This document shows positions 29,177-38,334 of a stretch of DNA of 38,814 bases, piece by piece; the stretch's first letter is position 1; every line of letters begins with the position of its first letter. The stretch spans positions 1 to 38,814 of the forward strand of contig WFTI01000019.1 in the NCBI GenBank assembly GCA_015485585.1, written 5' to 3'. The position numbers were made by a program, and so were the translations under genes. The notes beneath the pieces were generated by a model, which saw nothing but the letters and a program-made list of their open reading frames with translations, was not told the origin of the DNA and did no database searches. The DNA is from Candidatus Dojkabacteria bacterium. Lineage in GTDB: Bacteria > Patescibacteriota > Dojkabacteria > GCA-002793355.

Positions 29177-30625
29177 TCAATTATAACCAAGTTTCTTGAC
29201 TGCGTTGATGTATTTTTCTCCCCGATCCCATTCATTAAGAAACATATTGAAACTTGCGGCAGCTGGACAAAGAACAACACACACTTTCTTACGATCCTTT
29301 TTCAGATTAAGTGCCTCTTGATAAGCCTCAGAAACCGCTTTATTTATATCTCCGAAAAAACCTTTTACCTTGACCTTGTTCTGTTTATTTAACTCCGACT
29401 TAAGTTTCTCAGAAGCTGTACCCTCAAATAAGATCACTGTATCGACATTTTGAGAAAGTGCCTTAGACAATGCCTTGTAATCAATACCTTTGTCTACTCC
29501 TCCCATAATAAAAACTACTCCTTCGTATTCTTTACCGAATCTTTCGCAAGCACGGATAGCGGCAATATCAACAGTTGCAGCGGTGTCATTGTAGAAATCA
29601 ATCCCATCAATTGTGGCTACGTACTCTTGTCTTCCATGCAAAGGGGTATACGATCGAAGCAGGTCAGGAATCTTTGAGCTCCCAACCTCAAAATACTCAA
29701 CCGCGACGGCAATGGCAAGCAAAATATTACCTAAATTGTGTTTCCCTTTAAGTTTTATATCTTCAGGAATCTCAAGAAGCTCTCTTTGACGTTTTACCTG
29801 ATAGATAATCTTATCTTTTTTAAGCGTGTATATCTCATCTGTCAAGCTGTGAGCAGTAAAGTTATTACCCAGAGTAACACCCACCTTGTAGGCATTGGTT
29901 GTTTTTAAGAACTCATCTACGTATTTACTATCAAGGTTTACAACAGCAAGATCGTTTGCTTTCTGATATTTAAAAAGTGCTTTTTTACTCTCTTTATAAT
30001 GGTCAAAGCTTTTGTGCCAGTTTATATGATCTACATAAAGATTTGTTAATACCGAAACATTCGGAGATATCTTAAGTTCATTTAAAGAGTCTCCTACGAA
30101 ACTAGATATCTCTAAAACAGCAATGTCTGGATTCTCTTTTAAGGAGGTTAGTACGCTTTTCCCTATGTTTCCTCCTAAAATGATCTTTTTGGTAGGTAAC
30201 AGGTTCTTTAAGAGATGATAAACAAGGCTTGTGGTGGTGCTTTTACCCTTTGTACCGGTTATTCCCACAGTTACTCCTTTATAAAGGGTCATGAAAAGGC
30301 TTACTTCGGTAAAAACCTTTGCTCCCTTTTGTCGTGCAATCTCAACATATTTGTTACCTGGCGGAACGGCTGGGTTTTTTATAACAATATCAGCCTCTTT
30401 GAAATCTTGTTCACGGTGCTTTCCTAATACTAGCAGGGTGTTTGATAAAGAAAGTTCTTTTTTTATCTGTTCAAGACTCGGTGAAAGGGTTTTAGCGTCT
30501 CTTAGATCGGTGATTATAAGCTTCTTAACCTTACCAGCAAGAAATTTAACGGCTCCTACTCCTCCTTGATTGAGACCTAAGCCTTGTACTACTACGACCT
30601 TGTCTTTAAACCATTCAGTATCCAC
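29177..30625 (-). CDS. murD: UDP-N-acetylmuramoyl-L-alanine--D-glutamate ligase
   Basis: VGITGTKGKSTTTSLVYHLL, LEISSFVGDSL, VLTNLYVDHINWHKSFDHY, ATVDIAAIRACERF, VVFIMGGVDKGIDYKAL; GTG start. Confidence 0.9.
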   Translation of the reverse strand: MDTEWFKDKVVVVQGLGLNQGGVGAVKFLAGKVKKLIITDLRDAKTLSPSLEQIKKELSLSNTLLVLGKHREQDFKEADIVIKNPAVPPGNKYVEIARQKGAKVFTEVSLFMTLYKGVTVGITGTKGKSTTTSLVYHLLKNLLPTKKIILGGNIGKSVLTSLKENPDIAVLEISSFVGDSLNELKISPNVSVLTNLYVDHINWHKSFDHYKESKKALFKYQKANDLAVVNLDSKYVDEFLKTTNAYKVGVTLGNNFTAHSLTDEIYTLKKDKIIYQVKRQRELLEIPEDIKLKGKHNLGNILLAIAVAVEYFEVGSSKIPDLLRSYTPLHGRQEYVATIDGIDFYNDTAATVDIAAIRACERFGKEYEGVVFIMGGVDKGIDYKALSKALSQNVDTVILFEGTASEKLKSELNKQNKVKVKGFFGDINKAVSEAYQEALNLKKDRKKVCVVLCPAAASFNMFLNEWDRGEKYINAVKKLGYN

Positions 30626-30633
30626 GTTTGTAG

Positions 30634-30662
30634 ATTGTATCGTAAAACTCTTTGTTTGTCAG
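30634..30662 (-). promoter_or_regulatory. murD promoter: CTGACA-N17-TACAAT, 8 nt before the GTG start
   Basis: -35 at 30657-30662 and -10 at 30634-30639 (both 5/6), exact 17-bp spacer. Confidence 0.6.
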
Positions 30663-30704
30663 CAAGTTGCAAAAATCTATAATCTCTACTAAAATCTAGA
30701 TAAA

Positions 30705-31754
30705 ATGGTTAAAAGTTTTGTAATATCTTTCTTTATAGGACTTATCGCCTCAGCCCTCTGGGTAGTCCCCTTGATAAATCTTCTTTATAAACTTAGATTC
30801 TATTTTGATAACCCTCAGGTGGGAGACTGGAACATAATCTTTAAAAAGATAACCAAAGCCAAAATAGGTACTCCAACACTCGGAGGCATTCTAATATGGT
30901 TAACAACCTCAATTATATGGGGATTTTATTTTGATAATCCTTTTGCCCGTGCCTCTGCTTTCGTATTCTTTCTAATCGGTCTTTATGGATTTCTTGAAGA
31001 AGCCTTTACTAAGTATGTGATTCATCGCAGTAAAAAACTAAGAAAGCTTTATGAAAGCTTCAACATACGAATGATTAAGCTTTTTATAATGTTTCTTCTT
31101 TTCATTATTGTTGCTAGAGTGGCAATCGGTTTCTTGGGCGTAAGCCACACATATTTCTTTGGATTAAAGATACCGCTTACTTCAGCTAATCCTATTTTTG
31201 CTTTTATCTTACTGCTTGGTTTAGCTTTTGTTCTTCTTACCTCATCATACGCCACAGAGATGATAGACGGGGTAGATGGTTTAGCAGCAGGCCTTTATAT
31301 AATCACCCTTTTAGGGTACACCCTTCTTAACTTTGCCTTTCCAACCGATTTTTTACTCTACAAACAACATTATCTTCTTGAGTTGATTGGAGTACTGATA
31401 GGTACGTTGATCGTGTATCTTTATTTCAACATTCCACCTGCCAGAGTATTTATGGGAAGCCCTGGAGCCTTACCGATGGGAGCCTTATTTTTAATCTTCT
31501 CAATCTACACCGATACTCTTGAAGCATTCTTCTTCTTTATGCTTATCTATCTTATTGATCTTGCCACCTCTGCTATACAACTTTTTTCAATGAAGCTTCG
31601 CAAAAAGAGGGTTTTTCCTATCGCTCCGATACATCATTATTTCCAATACAAAGGATGGCCCGATGCAAAGGTCACTATGCGCGCTTGGCTCTTGCAGGCT
31701 GTGATGGTGATGCTAGGTATCTTGGTCCAACTGTTTGTAAGAGGAGTCCTTTAA
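30705..31754 (+). CDS. mraY: Divergent MraY-family phospho-N-acetylmuramoyl-pentapeptide transferase
   Basis: KIGTPTLGGILIW, EMIDGVDGLAAGL, FMGSPGALPMGAL, IAPIHHYFQYKGWPDAKVTMRAW; catalytic positions altered. Confidence 0.82.
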   Translation: MVKSFVISFFIGLIASALWVVPLINLLYKLRFYFDNPQVGDWNIIFKKITKAKIGTPTLGGILIWLTTSIIWGFYFDNPFARASAFVFFLIGLYGFLEEAFTKYVIHRSKKLRKLYESFNIRMIKLFIMFLLFIIVARVAIGFLGVSHTYFFGLKIPLTSANPIFAFILLLGLAFVLLTSSYATEMIDGVDGLAAGLYIITLLGYTLLNFAFPTDFLLYKQHYLLELIGVLIGTLIVYLYFNIPPARVFMGSPGALPMGALFLIFSIYTDTLEAFFFFMLIYLIDLATSAIQLFSMKLRKKRVFPIAPIHHYFQYKGWPDAKVTMRAWLLQAVMVMLGILVQLFVRGVL

Positions 31755-31961
31755 AAGTTTTTTAGCCTCATCTTCAGAGATCTTGTATTTTTCAAGCAAT
31801 TTTAGCTTCTCATCTTTAGAGGCAGCATGATGATTTAAAAAGACTTCGGTATTGTCTTTTCCGCACTCAAAAACATTTCCTCCTGGATGAAGTTCAATAA
31901 ACTCCGTAATATCGTACCAGTTATCAAAGAGTTTAATGATGCATCTTTTCTTCTTTGCCAT
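31713..31961 (-). CDS. Cytochrome b5-like heme-binding domain protein
   Basis: LFDNWYDITEFIELHPGGNVFECGKDNTEVFLNHHAASKDEKLKLLEKY: HPGG and a downstream His, as in the cyt b5 fold. Confidence 0.72.
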   Translation of the reverse strand: MAKKKRCIIKLFDNWYDITEFIELHPGGNVFECGKDNTEVFLNHHAASKDEKLKLLEKYKISEDEAKKLLKDSSYKQLDQDT

Positions 31962-31969
31962 AATAAAAA

Positions 31970-31979
31970 ATTATATAAT
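31970..31979. promoter_or_regulatory. Palindromic divergent -10 module ATTATATAAT (cyt b5-like / murF)
   Basis: Plus TATAAT 31974-31979 is 8 nt before murF GTG (31988); minus TATAAT 31970-31975 is 8 nt before ATG (31961). Confidence 0.55.
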
Positions 31980-31987
31980 CTTTTTAA

Positions 31988-33394
31988 GTGAGCAAACAAG
32001 TGGACAAACAAGAAGCATATCTCACCCTTGCCAAAATCGCCAAGATAGTAAGAGCAAAAGATATAACCAAAGGCACAGATCTTTCTCAAAAAATATATAA
32101 ATTCTTCATTGATTCACGGCTTTGTAAAGAGAAAAGCTGTTTTATTCCGTTAAAAGGAGAGAAAAACGACGGTCACCTATACATAGAAGATGCATTAAAA
32201 CGCGGTGCTTCGGCTTATCTTACCCAATACAAGGTCTTTAAAAAGAAAAAGATCAACTTTGCAAACGGACTCGTAGTAAAAGATACATACCAAGCCCTTT
32301 GTGATATTGCATCATACAACTTTAAAAAACATGTAAAACAAAGCATAGCAATTACTGGTTCTTACGGCAAAACCACTACAAAATTTTTAGCAGGAGCAAT
32401 CTTGAAAAGACTTAATATTCCTCATTATGTTCCTGAAGGAAACCTTAACGGCAAATATGGAACTCCTCTTGCACTTGCCAATCTTTTATATGACACAGAT
32501 ATAGCGGTGCTTGAGTACGCCACCTCAAGTTTTGGAGAGATAAAAATCCAACTTAATGTGGCTTCACCCGATGTACGTGTGCTTTTAGGAGTAAGCGCAG
32601 CCCATACTGAGTTTTTAAGAAATCTTGAGGGGGTTATCAAAGCTAAAGGCGAGATCTTTGAAGGTGGAAATAAGCACGTGTTACCGCTTGACCTTTATGA
32701 AGGTTACTACTCTTATCTTAACGGAAAAGTGTTAACATTTGGCTACACCCCCTCTTCTCATATGCAGATCTTAGAGACCACTCTTACAGAAGAAGGCACA
32801 AAGGTCGTTCTACGTTTTACACCCGAAAACCGAACCTTTAGAACAGTTTTAAAATTCTACAATGAACGGATAGGAGAAAACCTATCAGCAGTTGCCCTTG
32901 CATTTTATCTTTTAGGAATAGACCTTGAAAAAACTATTAAGGCAGCCTCTTCTTTTACTCCTCCCGAAGGAAGAGGAAACCTAGAACACTATACTTTTGC
33001 CCAAAAACGCATCACAGTAATAAACGAATCTTATAATGCTAATCCTGGTTCTTTAAAGAATGCTCTGAGTACATTTGCAAAAATCCCTACTAGAAAAGAC
33101 GTAGTAAAGATAGCTGTAGTGGGTAAGATGGCAGAATTAGGAGACCTTGAAGATAGATACCATGAAGAGGTAGCAAAGTTTGCTGATCAGCTTGATATAG
33201 ACGTACTTATTTTTTACGGCCAACCTCAGTATCAGATCAGTGAACGAGGCCAATATACCGACACAGTAGATGAGGCAAAAGAGCTTGTTAAAAAGATTAT
33301 AAGAGAAAAAGATTCTGAGGAGTTCTTGCTTATGGCAAAAGCCTCTAATTCTCAACAAGCATGGCGTGTGTGGGAAGATTTTACCCCTGTTTAA
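31988..33394 (+). CDS. murF: UDP-N-acetylmuramoyl-tripeptide--D-alanyl-D-alanine ligase
   Basis: FIDSRLCKEKSCFIPLKGEKNDGHLYIEDALKRGA, AITGSYGKTTTKFLAG, EGNLNGKYGTPLALANL, NESYNANPGSLKNAL; GTG start. Confidence 0.92.
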   Translation: MSKQVDKQEAYLTLAKIAKIVRAKDITKGTDLSQKIYKFFIDSRLCKEKSCFIPLKGEKNDGHLYIEDALKRGASAYLTQYKVFKKKKINFANGLVVKDTYQALCDIASYNFKKHVKQSIAITGSYGKTTTKFLAGAILKRLNIPHYVPEGNLNGKYGTPLALANLLYDTDIAVLEYATSSFGEIKIQLNVASPDVRVLLGVSAAHTEFLRNLEGVIKAKGEIFEGGNKHVLPLDLYEGYYSYLNGKVLTFGYTPSSHMQILETTLTEEGTKVVLRFTPENRTFRTVLKFYNERIGENLSAVALAFYLLGIDLEKTIKAASSFTPPEGRGNLEHYTFAQKRITVINESYNANPGSLKNALSTFAKIPTRKDVVKIAVVGKMAELGDLEDRYHEEVAKFADQLDIDVLIFYGQPQYQISERGQYTDTVDEAKELVKKIIREKDSEEFLLMAKASNSQQAWRVWEDFTPV

Positions 33395-33398
33395 AACC

Positions 33399-35276
33399 TT
33401 ATAGAACAAAGGGAACATTCTCTTGCCTATACGTAACATAAACAACTATCGGATATTTTTTTAACGCCTCTTTATCTACCCTTCTTGCTACCCTATCAAC
33501 TCCCAGAAACCGCTTGGTCTGCGTATCAAGAGAAAACGGAACATAATAATCTTTCTTGCCAGAAGGGGTCACTAGAAAAAAAGAGAACCGTTTCTTATAG
33601 AGATCTACCACGACATAAGTCAGACCTTTTGTGAAATAATCGTATACTCCTTTACCATAACCTAAACGGCGCGCAAACCCATCAGATCCAAGGGCAGGAA
33701 CAAGAATAATATCAGAAGCTTTAAAACCAGACTCTTTAAAGGTAGGGTATTCTTTTTGATCTTTTAAACTCTTTATAAGATAACCGATCTCTGCTTCTTT
33801 CTTTTTAATCGGAACAAAAAACTCAATATCATTCATCCCCTCAAACAAAGAAGGAATAAAACCTAGATCAATCTCGGTTTTGAAACTTTTGAAAAATCCC
33901 ACTTTAGAAGGAGTAATTTTGTAAGTTTCTATAAACTTTACAAAACGTTTCTGAAAATCCTCTGAAGCTACCTTTCTTATAAACTTTTTCTTTCTCCGAG
34001 TTTTAAAGAGAAAACGAATTAAGCCTCGGTCACTTGCAACCCTTTTTATTACAGAGTTTTTATTTGTAGGATGTAAAGGAGCCTCACCCCTTATTAATGC
34101 ATCAGCCACAAAATATACTGACCCCGTAAGAAGACCTAAAGTGTTCTCAGAAAGCTTAGGTAATTTAACGGAAACAGGATTTATGGTCTCATCTACCCCT
34201 TTTACATCCTCAAAAACAATATGATCTTTAAACACCTCACGTGAGGCCGATGCCTTGTGTTTATCAAGAGTAAGTGAAACAACATCAATATTTATTCCGT
34301 ACTCTGTGGCTAATTGTTTTAAGGTTTGATAAAGTTTTCGATATTGAACCCTATGATGGGCAAGATCAATAATCCAAAGGTTGTTGCCAATTCTAACGGG
34401 CTGAAAACGAGCAGGTAAATTGACATAAAAAAGAAAATATTTATAGTCTTTTGCGATTTCCTCTAATCTACTTTTTACTACTCCTATATGCGAAAGTGTC
34501 TCTTTTACTCTTGCAAAAAGATCAACATGCTTTTTAAAATGAAGATTAGTCAAAAAGGTAATATTATCGGTTTTTAATACACTACCGCAGATCGTCGTCT
34601 GATATCTACGTTGAGGTCGTATATGTATGATCTTTTCAGATAAAGGAACATCAATGTGCGAGAAGGCATCAAAAAGCAAGAAGGTTTTCTTAGCATACCG
34701 ATGATTTGCGTTTTTATTGGCAAAGATCTGGTTTTTGGTTCTTCCTAATCTTTTTCTATGGACCCTTTGAATATCTGTTATAAGGATGTAGTAGTCTTTG
34801 ACCCTATTAACGAAAATATTTGTATAGTCATCTTTTAAACCGATCCCAGCCTCCACAATCAAAAAATCGATATCGGTATGGTTTTCTAAAAGATAAAGCA
34901 TTGACGCTGTAAACATCATCTCTACATATTTATAGAGACCATACCTCTTAATAAATTTCTCATTAGTAACTAAGGCTTTTACCCTTTCTAAATAACCAAG
35001 AAACTCAGAAGGAGACACAAAACCCTCATTTATTATCAAACGCTCAGCAGGAGAAACAAGGTGGGGTTTTATATATGCTGCTACATTGAACTTAAGATAC
35101 CGTAGAAGGCTAAAGATAAGATAACTAGTAGTTCCTTTGCCCGAGCTTCCAGTAACATGTATCACCCTACGAAAATTGCGAGGATCTACATTAAAATGAA
35201 GAAGAGCTGATAATACCCGTTTAGGCCTACTAAACTTATCAAGGTTAAGATAAGAATATCTTTGGGCAAGCCCCAA
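33399..35276 (-). CDS. Fusion: folylpolyglutamate/dihydrofolate synthase-like (FolC) + 5-formyltetrahydrofolate cyclo-ligase-like
   Basis: FolC: VIHVTGSSGKGTTSYLIFSLLRYLKFNVAAYIKPHLVSPAERLIINEG, VEAGIGLKDDYTNIF. MTHFS: FKASDIILVPALGSDGFARRLGYGKGVYDYF. TTG start in the ORF track; true start may be upstream. Confidence 0.82.
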   Translation of the reverse strand: MGLAQRYSYLNLDKFSRPKRVLSALLHFNVDPRNFRRVIHVTGSSGKGTTSYLIFSLLRYLKFNVAAYIKPHLVSPAERLIINEGFVSPSEFLGYLERVKALVTNEKFIKRYGLYKYVEMMFTASMLYLLENHTDIDFLIVEAGIGLKDDYTNIFVNRVKDYYILITDIQRVHRKRLGRTKNQIFANKNANHRYAKKTFLLFDAFSHIDVPLSEKIIHIRPQRRYQTTICGSVLKTDNITFLTNLHFKKHVDLFARVKETLSHIGVVKSRLEEIAKDYKYFLFYVNLPARFQPVRIGNNLWIIDLAHHRVQYRKLYQTLKQLATEYGINIDVVSLTLDKHKASASREVFKDHIVFEDVKGVDETINPVSVKLPKLSENTLGLLTGSVYFVADALIRGEAPLHPTNKNSVIKRVASDRGLIRFLFKTRRKKKFIRKVASEDFQKRFVKFIETYKITPSKVGFFKSFKTEIDLGFIPSLFEGMNDIEFFVPIKKKEAEIGYLIKSLKDQKEYPTFKESGFKASDIILVPALGSDGFARRLGYGKGVYDYFTKGLTYVVVDLYKKRFSFFLVTPSGKKDYYVPFSLDTQTKRFLGVDRVARRVDKEALKKYPIVVYVTYRQENVPFVL

Positions 35277-35340
35277 TCTAAGGTCTTGCCACTCTTTTAT
35301 CCAAGCTTGTAAAGGGTCAAGGTTTGCATAGATGATTTCT

Positions 35341-35883
35341 TCACTTACGTTTCTTGCCAGATCTCTTTTTCTTGGCTATTTTAACAATGTGGGTTAGATC
35401 TCGGTTAGCAATAAGGTGTAAGTTTCCGTCTTTATCACGTAAATATACATGGCGAAGGCCTACGGCTTCTACTGTGCCTTCAATATCTTTTATCTTTACC
35501 TCTTCTCCTGCTAACAGGTTGCCGTCAAGTAAAAAGAGAGTTCCTGAAACAAAATCTTTAATAGCGTCCCGCATACCGAAACTCAAAGAAAGTCCAGCAA
35601 TCCCTAAAGCAGTAAGTACAGGATAAACATTTACTCCCCATGCAGAAAGCAACGTAAGGATTCCGAAAACCCATACTATCGCTGAGGCAGTGTAACGAAG
35701 CAAACGAAAGATCGTAACAATACGTTCATCTACATCGGTGTACTCATAATCGATGAACCTGCGTCCTTTCTCAAGAAGGTGTGATTCAATCAAATCTAAG
35801 GCACGGTTTGCAACTATCTGTGCCACTACAGTAGCAACAATTACAATTCCGCTAACAATAAGAGACTGAAGGTAGGTTAGCAT
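35341..35883 (-). CDS. Small MscS-family mechanosensitive channel
   Basis: PVLTALGIAGLSLSFGMRDAIKDFVSGTLFLLDGNLLAGEEVKIKDIEGTVEAVGLRHVYLRDKDGNLHLIANRDL. Confidence 0.88.
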   Translation of the reverse strand: MLTYLQSLIVSGIVIVATVVAQIVANRALDLIESHLLEKGRRFIDYEYTDVDERIVTIFRLLRYTASAIVWVFGILTLLSAWGVNVYPVLTALGIAGLSLSFGMRDAIKDFVSGTLFLLDGNLLAGEEVKIKDIEGTVEAVGLRHVYLRDKDGNLHLIANRDLTHIVKIAKKKRSGKKRK

Positions 35884-35889
35884 AGAAGT

Positions 35890-35895
35890 ATTTTA
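35890..35895 (-). promoter_or_regulatory. -10-like box TAAAAT 6 nt before the MscS gene ATG
   Basis: RC: TAAAATacttctATG. Confidence 0.4.
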
Positions 35896-35913
35896 ACAAA
35901 AAAGAAACCCTAC

Positions 35914-35991
35914 TGGTGGACCCGGCGGGATTCGAACCCGCGACCTTCCCCATGCCATAGGGACGCTCTGACCAAACTGAGCTACGGGCCC
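35914..35991 (-). tRNA. tRNA-Ala (anticodon GGC)
   Basis: Acceptor GGGCCCG/CGGGTCC with the G3:U70 alanine identity pair, D-arm GCTC..GAGC, anticodon loop ATGGCAT, T-arm GCGGG-TTCGAAT-CCCGC, encoded ACCA. Confidence 0.97.
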
Positions 35992-36051
35992 CTATATAGG
36001 GGATTATACACAAAAGAGTTAATACCGATTTTTCCAATTATTTGTATATAG

Positions 36052-38319
36052 TCATCTTACCATCCGCCACCACCATCCCGGTTTAATAATGACTCGAGAT
36101 CGCAAAAGTCTAAAATAAAGCAAATACAACACTTTCTTCTTTATTACAGTGATGATCTTGTCTGAAGGATATTTTTTATATAAGAAATAAATTATTAACG
36201 CTAGTTTTTCAACATATCCTAATCTTTTCAGAAACCCCCTTTTCCAGAAAACAGATTTAAAAGCATTATAAATTTCTCTTGTTTTACTAAAAAAGCTAAA
36301 AGGAAACAAAAAATCAATCAACTCTATTCTAACAGGAGGAGCCGCGATAGGGACCCATTTAACAGCATCCCCTATACCCTGGCTATGGGGAATATCTCCT
36401 AGTAATGTTGCTTCTATACGGGTAGGATACCTAACTAACCGTAAATATGGTAACATAAAAAACCATCTAATACCCCTCTTCTCCTTAATATCTTCAAGCC
36501 TGCGGAAAGGGAACTGAATTTCTAATGAAGTTATGACCTCAACAAAATCCGTAATAAAATTCATAGTCCCCTCAAATACGTTCTTTTTCATTTTTATAAG
36601 GTAAGAGGGCTCTTGAGATCCATATTTTATCTTAATTTCATCTTTTTCTTGATAAACTTTTATAGCTGTTGGAGTTACAGGAGAACAAAACTCCTCGATT
36701 ATCTCTATGCTTTCCCATAGGTTGCCAAAACGAGTTGGCATATCTTCTACAAAACTATAGAGCGCTACCTTACGATGTCTTCGGAGTTTTAAGTACGAAT
36801 CTGTAGGTTGAATCCCTAAGAAGAAAAACACTACTCGGTAGTCTTTTCTCACCTTCTCGATTAATTTCAAAAGAGCTGTTTGCATGTTTCCTGACCACCC
36901 AAGATCAACAAAACCTATTCTTTTGTATTTACCCACTTCGTATTTTCTTTTCAAAAGTTCTATAAGTAGTTTTTGTTCTGAAATTAGACTAGAAAGTATG
37001 TGTTCCCCCACGGCTTCTAAAAGGATGTTAAGCTTCTCAAAATCCTTTTTGGTTTTAATACGCGTACTAAGGGTAAGGCCTGCCTGTTTTAATCCTTTTA
37101 CCAATCCATCTCTAGGAATATCAACATCTATACGACGGAGATAATCTTTTACTTTAAAACCAGGCCGATCTCCTGTAATATAGTAAAACACCTTAGATGG
37201 TTCTAATTCAGCTGATACTGGCAATGTAACCATCCGTCTAGAGGTAACAAGATAATATGGTGTAGGCAGGTTCCAGTGTTTAAGAACCGTCTTACGTAAA
37301 TAACGATAAACTTGATAGGGTAAGTAGCCGTCTCTACCTAAAAAATAGAGTGCCTCTAGCTTAGCGCGTTTAGATATTACGGATATCCACAACACATAAC
37401 CTAACAACAATGGAGCTACAAACACATACCCCATAAAATACCAGGAATCTCGGAAGGCCTTATTCAATCTTGTAGAACTCACGTTTTCCCCCATGTGTAG
37501 TAAATACAGTGAATATTTATTTACCAATAAACCGTATACCAGAGTAAAAATACCCCTTATCCATTTGTCAGGAAAAGAAACCGCCTGAGAATACATAGAT
37601 TTCCAGATCGCATGAAGACTACTAACATATTCAGGAAGCCGTTTTATAAATAAGGCTTTTATCCCCTTTCTCATGGGCATTACTACATCTGACCAGAAAT
37701 TGTCACCCATATGAACAATATCTTTTGCTTTAATCCCTTCTTTTTTAGCCCATTTAATTAATTTTTCAAAAGCCCCTCCATCTCCTTTAATGACAAAATC
37801 CTCTGAAGAAACGTGGAAAAAATCCACTATTTTATAACCCATTCTCCTAAGCAAAGATCGTATGAAATCTTTCTCCAGATACATATCAGAGATCCAAGCG
37901 ATTCTTTTCTTCCTTTTTAGAGCATAGTTGTAAAAGTACCATCCCAACGGATGAACATCTAATAGTATCTCTTCAGCTTTTTTCTCTTTATTCTTTATAC
38001 TATCGATTGGATAAGAAGAAGGCAAATACAGCTTTAACTTTTTATATATTTCATCCAATGTCACGTCATTGTTTGGAGAGCTTTTACGGGCGGATTCTTC
38101 AGCTTTGACCCTTTTCTGTAAAAAATCCACAACAGGACTATATTTCCCTCTCAAAGCCAAATCAATCAATAAAAAGACATCTTTAGGTGTAGTAACCTTT
38201 CGTACAATTAGGGTGTCAAAAACATCAAATGAGATAAGATTGCTTTTTTCGATAACTCCACGGGTCTTTCTAATATTGCCGTTATTAAGCGCTTTCACTT
38301 GGAAAAACTTAGGAAGCAT
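36052..38319 (-). CDS. Large HAD-superfamily protein (surface-polysaccharide-associated HAD type)
   Basis: LISFDVFDTLIVRKV (HAD motif I DVFDT), IAWISDMYLE, DIVHMGDNFWSDVVMPMRKGIKALF; long C-terminal region. Confidence 0.72.
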   Translation of the reverse strand: MLPKFFQVKALNNGNIRKTRGVIEKSNLISFDVFDTLIVRKVTTPKDVFLLIDLALRGKYSPVVDFLQKRVKAEESARKSSPNNDVTLDEIYKKLKLYLPSSYPIDSIKNKEKKAEEILLDVHPLGWYFYNYALKRKKRIAWISDMYLEKDFIRSLLRRMGYKIVDFFHVSSEDFVIKGDGGAFEKLIKWAKKEGIKAKDIVHMGDNFWSDVVMPMRKGIKALFIKRLPEYVSSLHAIWKSMYSQAVSFPDKWIRGIFTLVYGLLVNKYSLYLLHMGENVSSTRLNKAFRDSWYFMGYVFVAPLLLGYVLWISVISKRAKLEALYFLGRDGYLPYQVYRYLRKTVLKHWNLPTPYYLVTSRRMVTLPVSAELEPSKVFYYITGDRPGFKVKDYLRRIDVDIPRDGLVKGLKQAGLTLSTRIKTKKDFEKLNILLEAVGEHILSSLISEQKLLIELLKRKYEVGKYKRIGFVDLGWSGNMQTALLKLIEKVRKDYRVVFFFLGIQPTDSYLKLRRHRKVALYSFVEDMPTRFGNLWESIEIIEEFCSPVTPTAIKVYQEKDEIKIKYGSQEPSYLIKMKKNVFEGTMNFITDFVEVITSLEIQFPFRRLEDIKEKRGIRWFFMLPYLRLVRYPTRIEATLLGDIPHSQGIGDAVKWVPIAAPPVRIELIDFLFPFSFFSKTREIYNAFKSVFWKRGFLKRLGYVEKLALIIYFLYKKYPSDKIITVIKKKVLYLLYFRLLRSRVIIKPGWWWRMVR

Positions 38320-38324
38320 CTATT

Positions 38325-38334
38325 ATTATATAAT
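38325..38334. promoter_or_regulatory. Palindromic divergent -10 module ATTATATAAT (HAD / sulfotransferase)
   Basis: Plus TATAAT 38329-38334 is 4 or 7 nt before ATG (38339/38342); minus TATAAT 38325-38330 is 5 nt before ATG (38319). Confidence 0.55.

Noticed and set aside
33137-33445. 102-aa minus ORF
   Set aside because: Antisense to the murF 3' end.
35852-36037. 61-aa minus ORF (GARSSVWSERPYGMGKVAGSNPAGS)
   Set aside because: Typical spurious translation of a tRNA gene, here tRNA-Ala(GGC).
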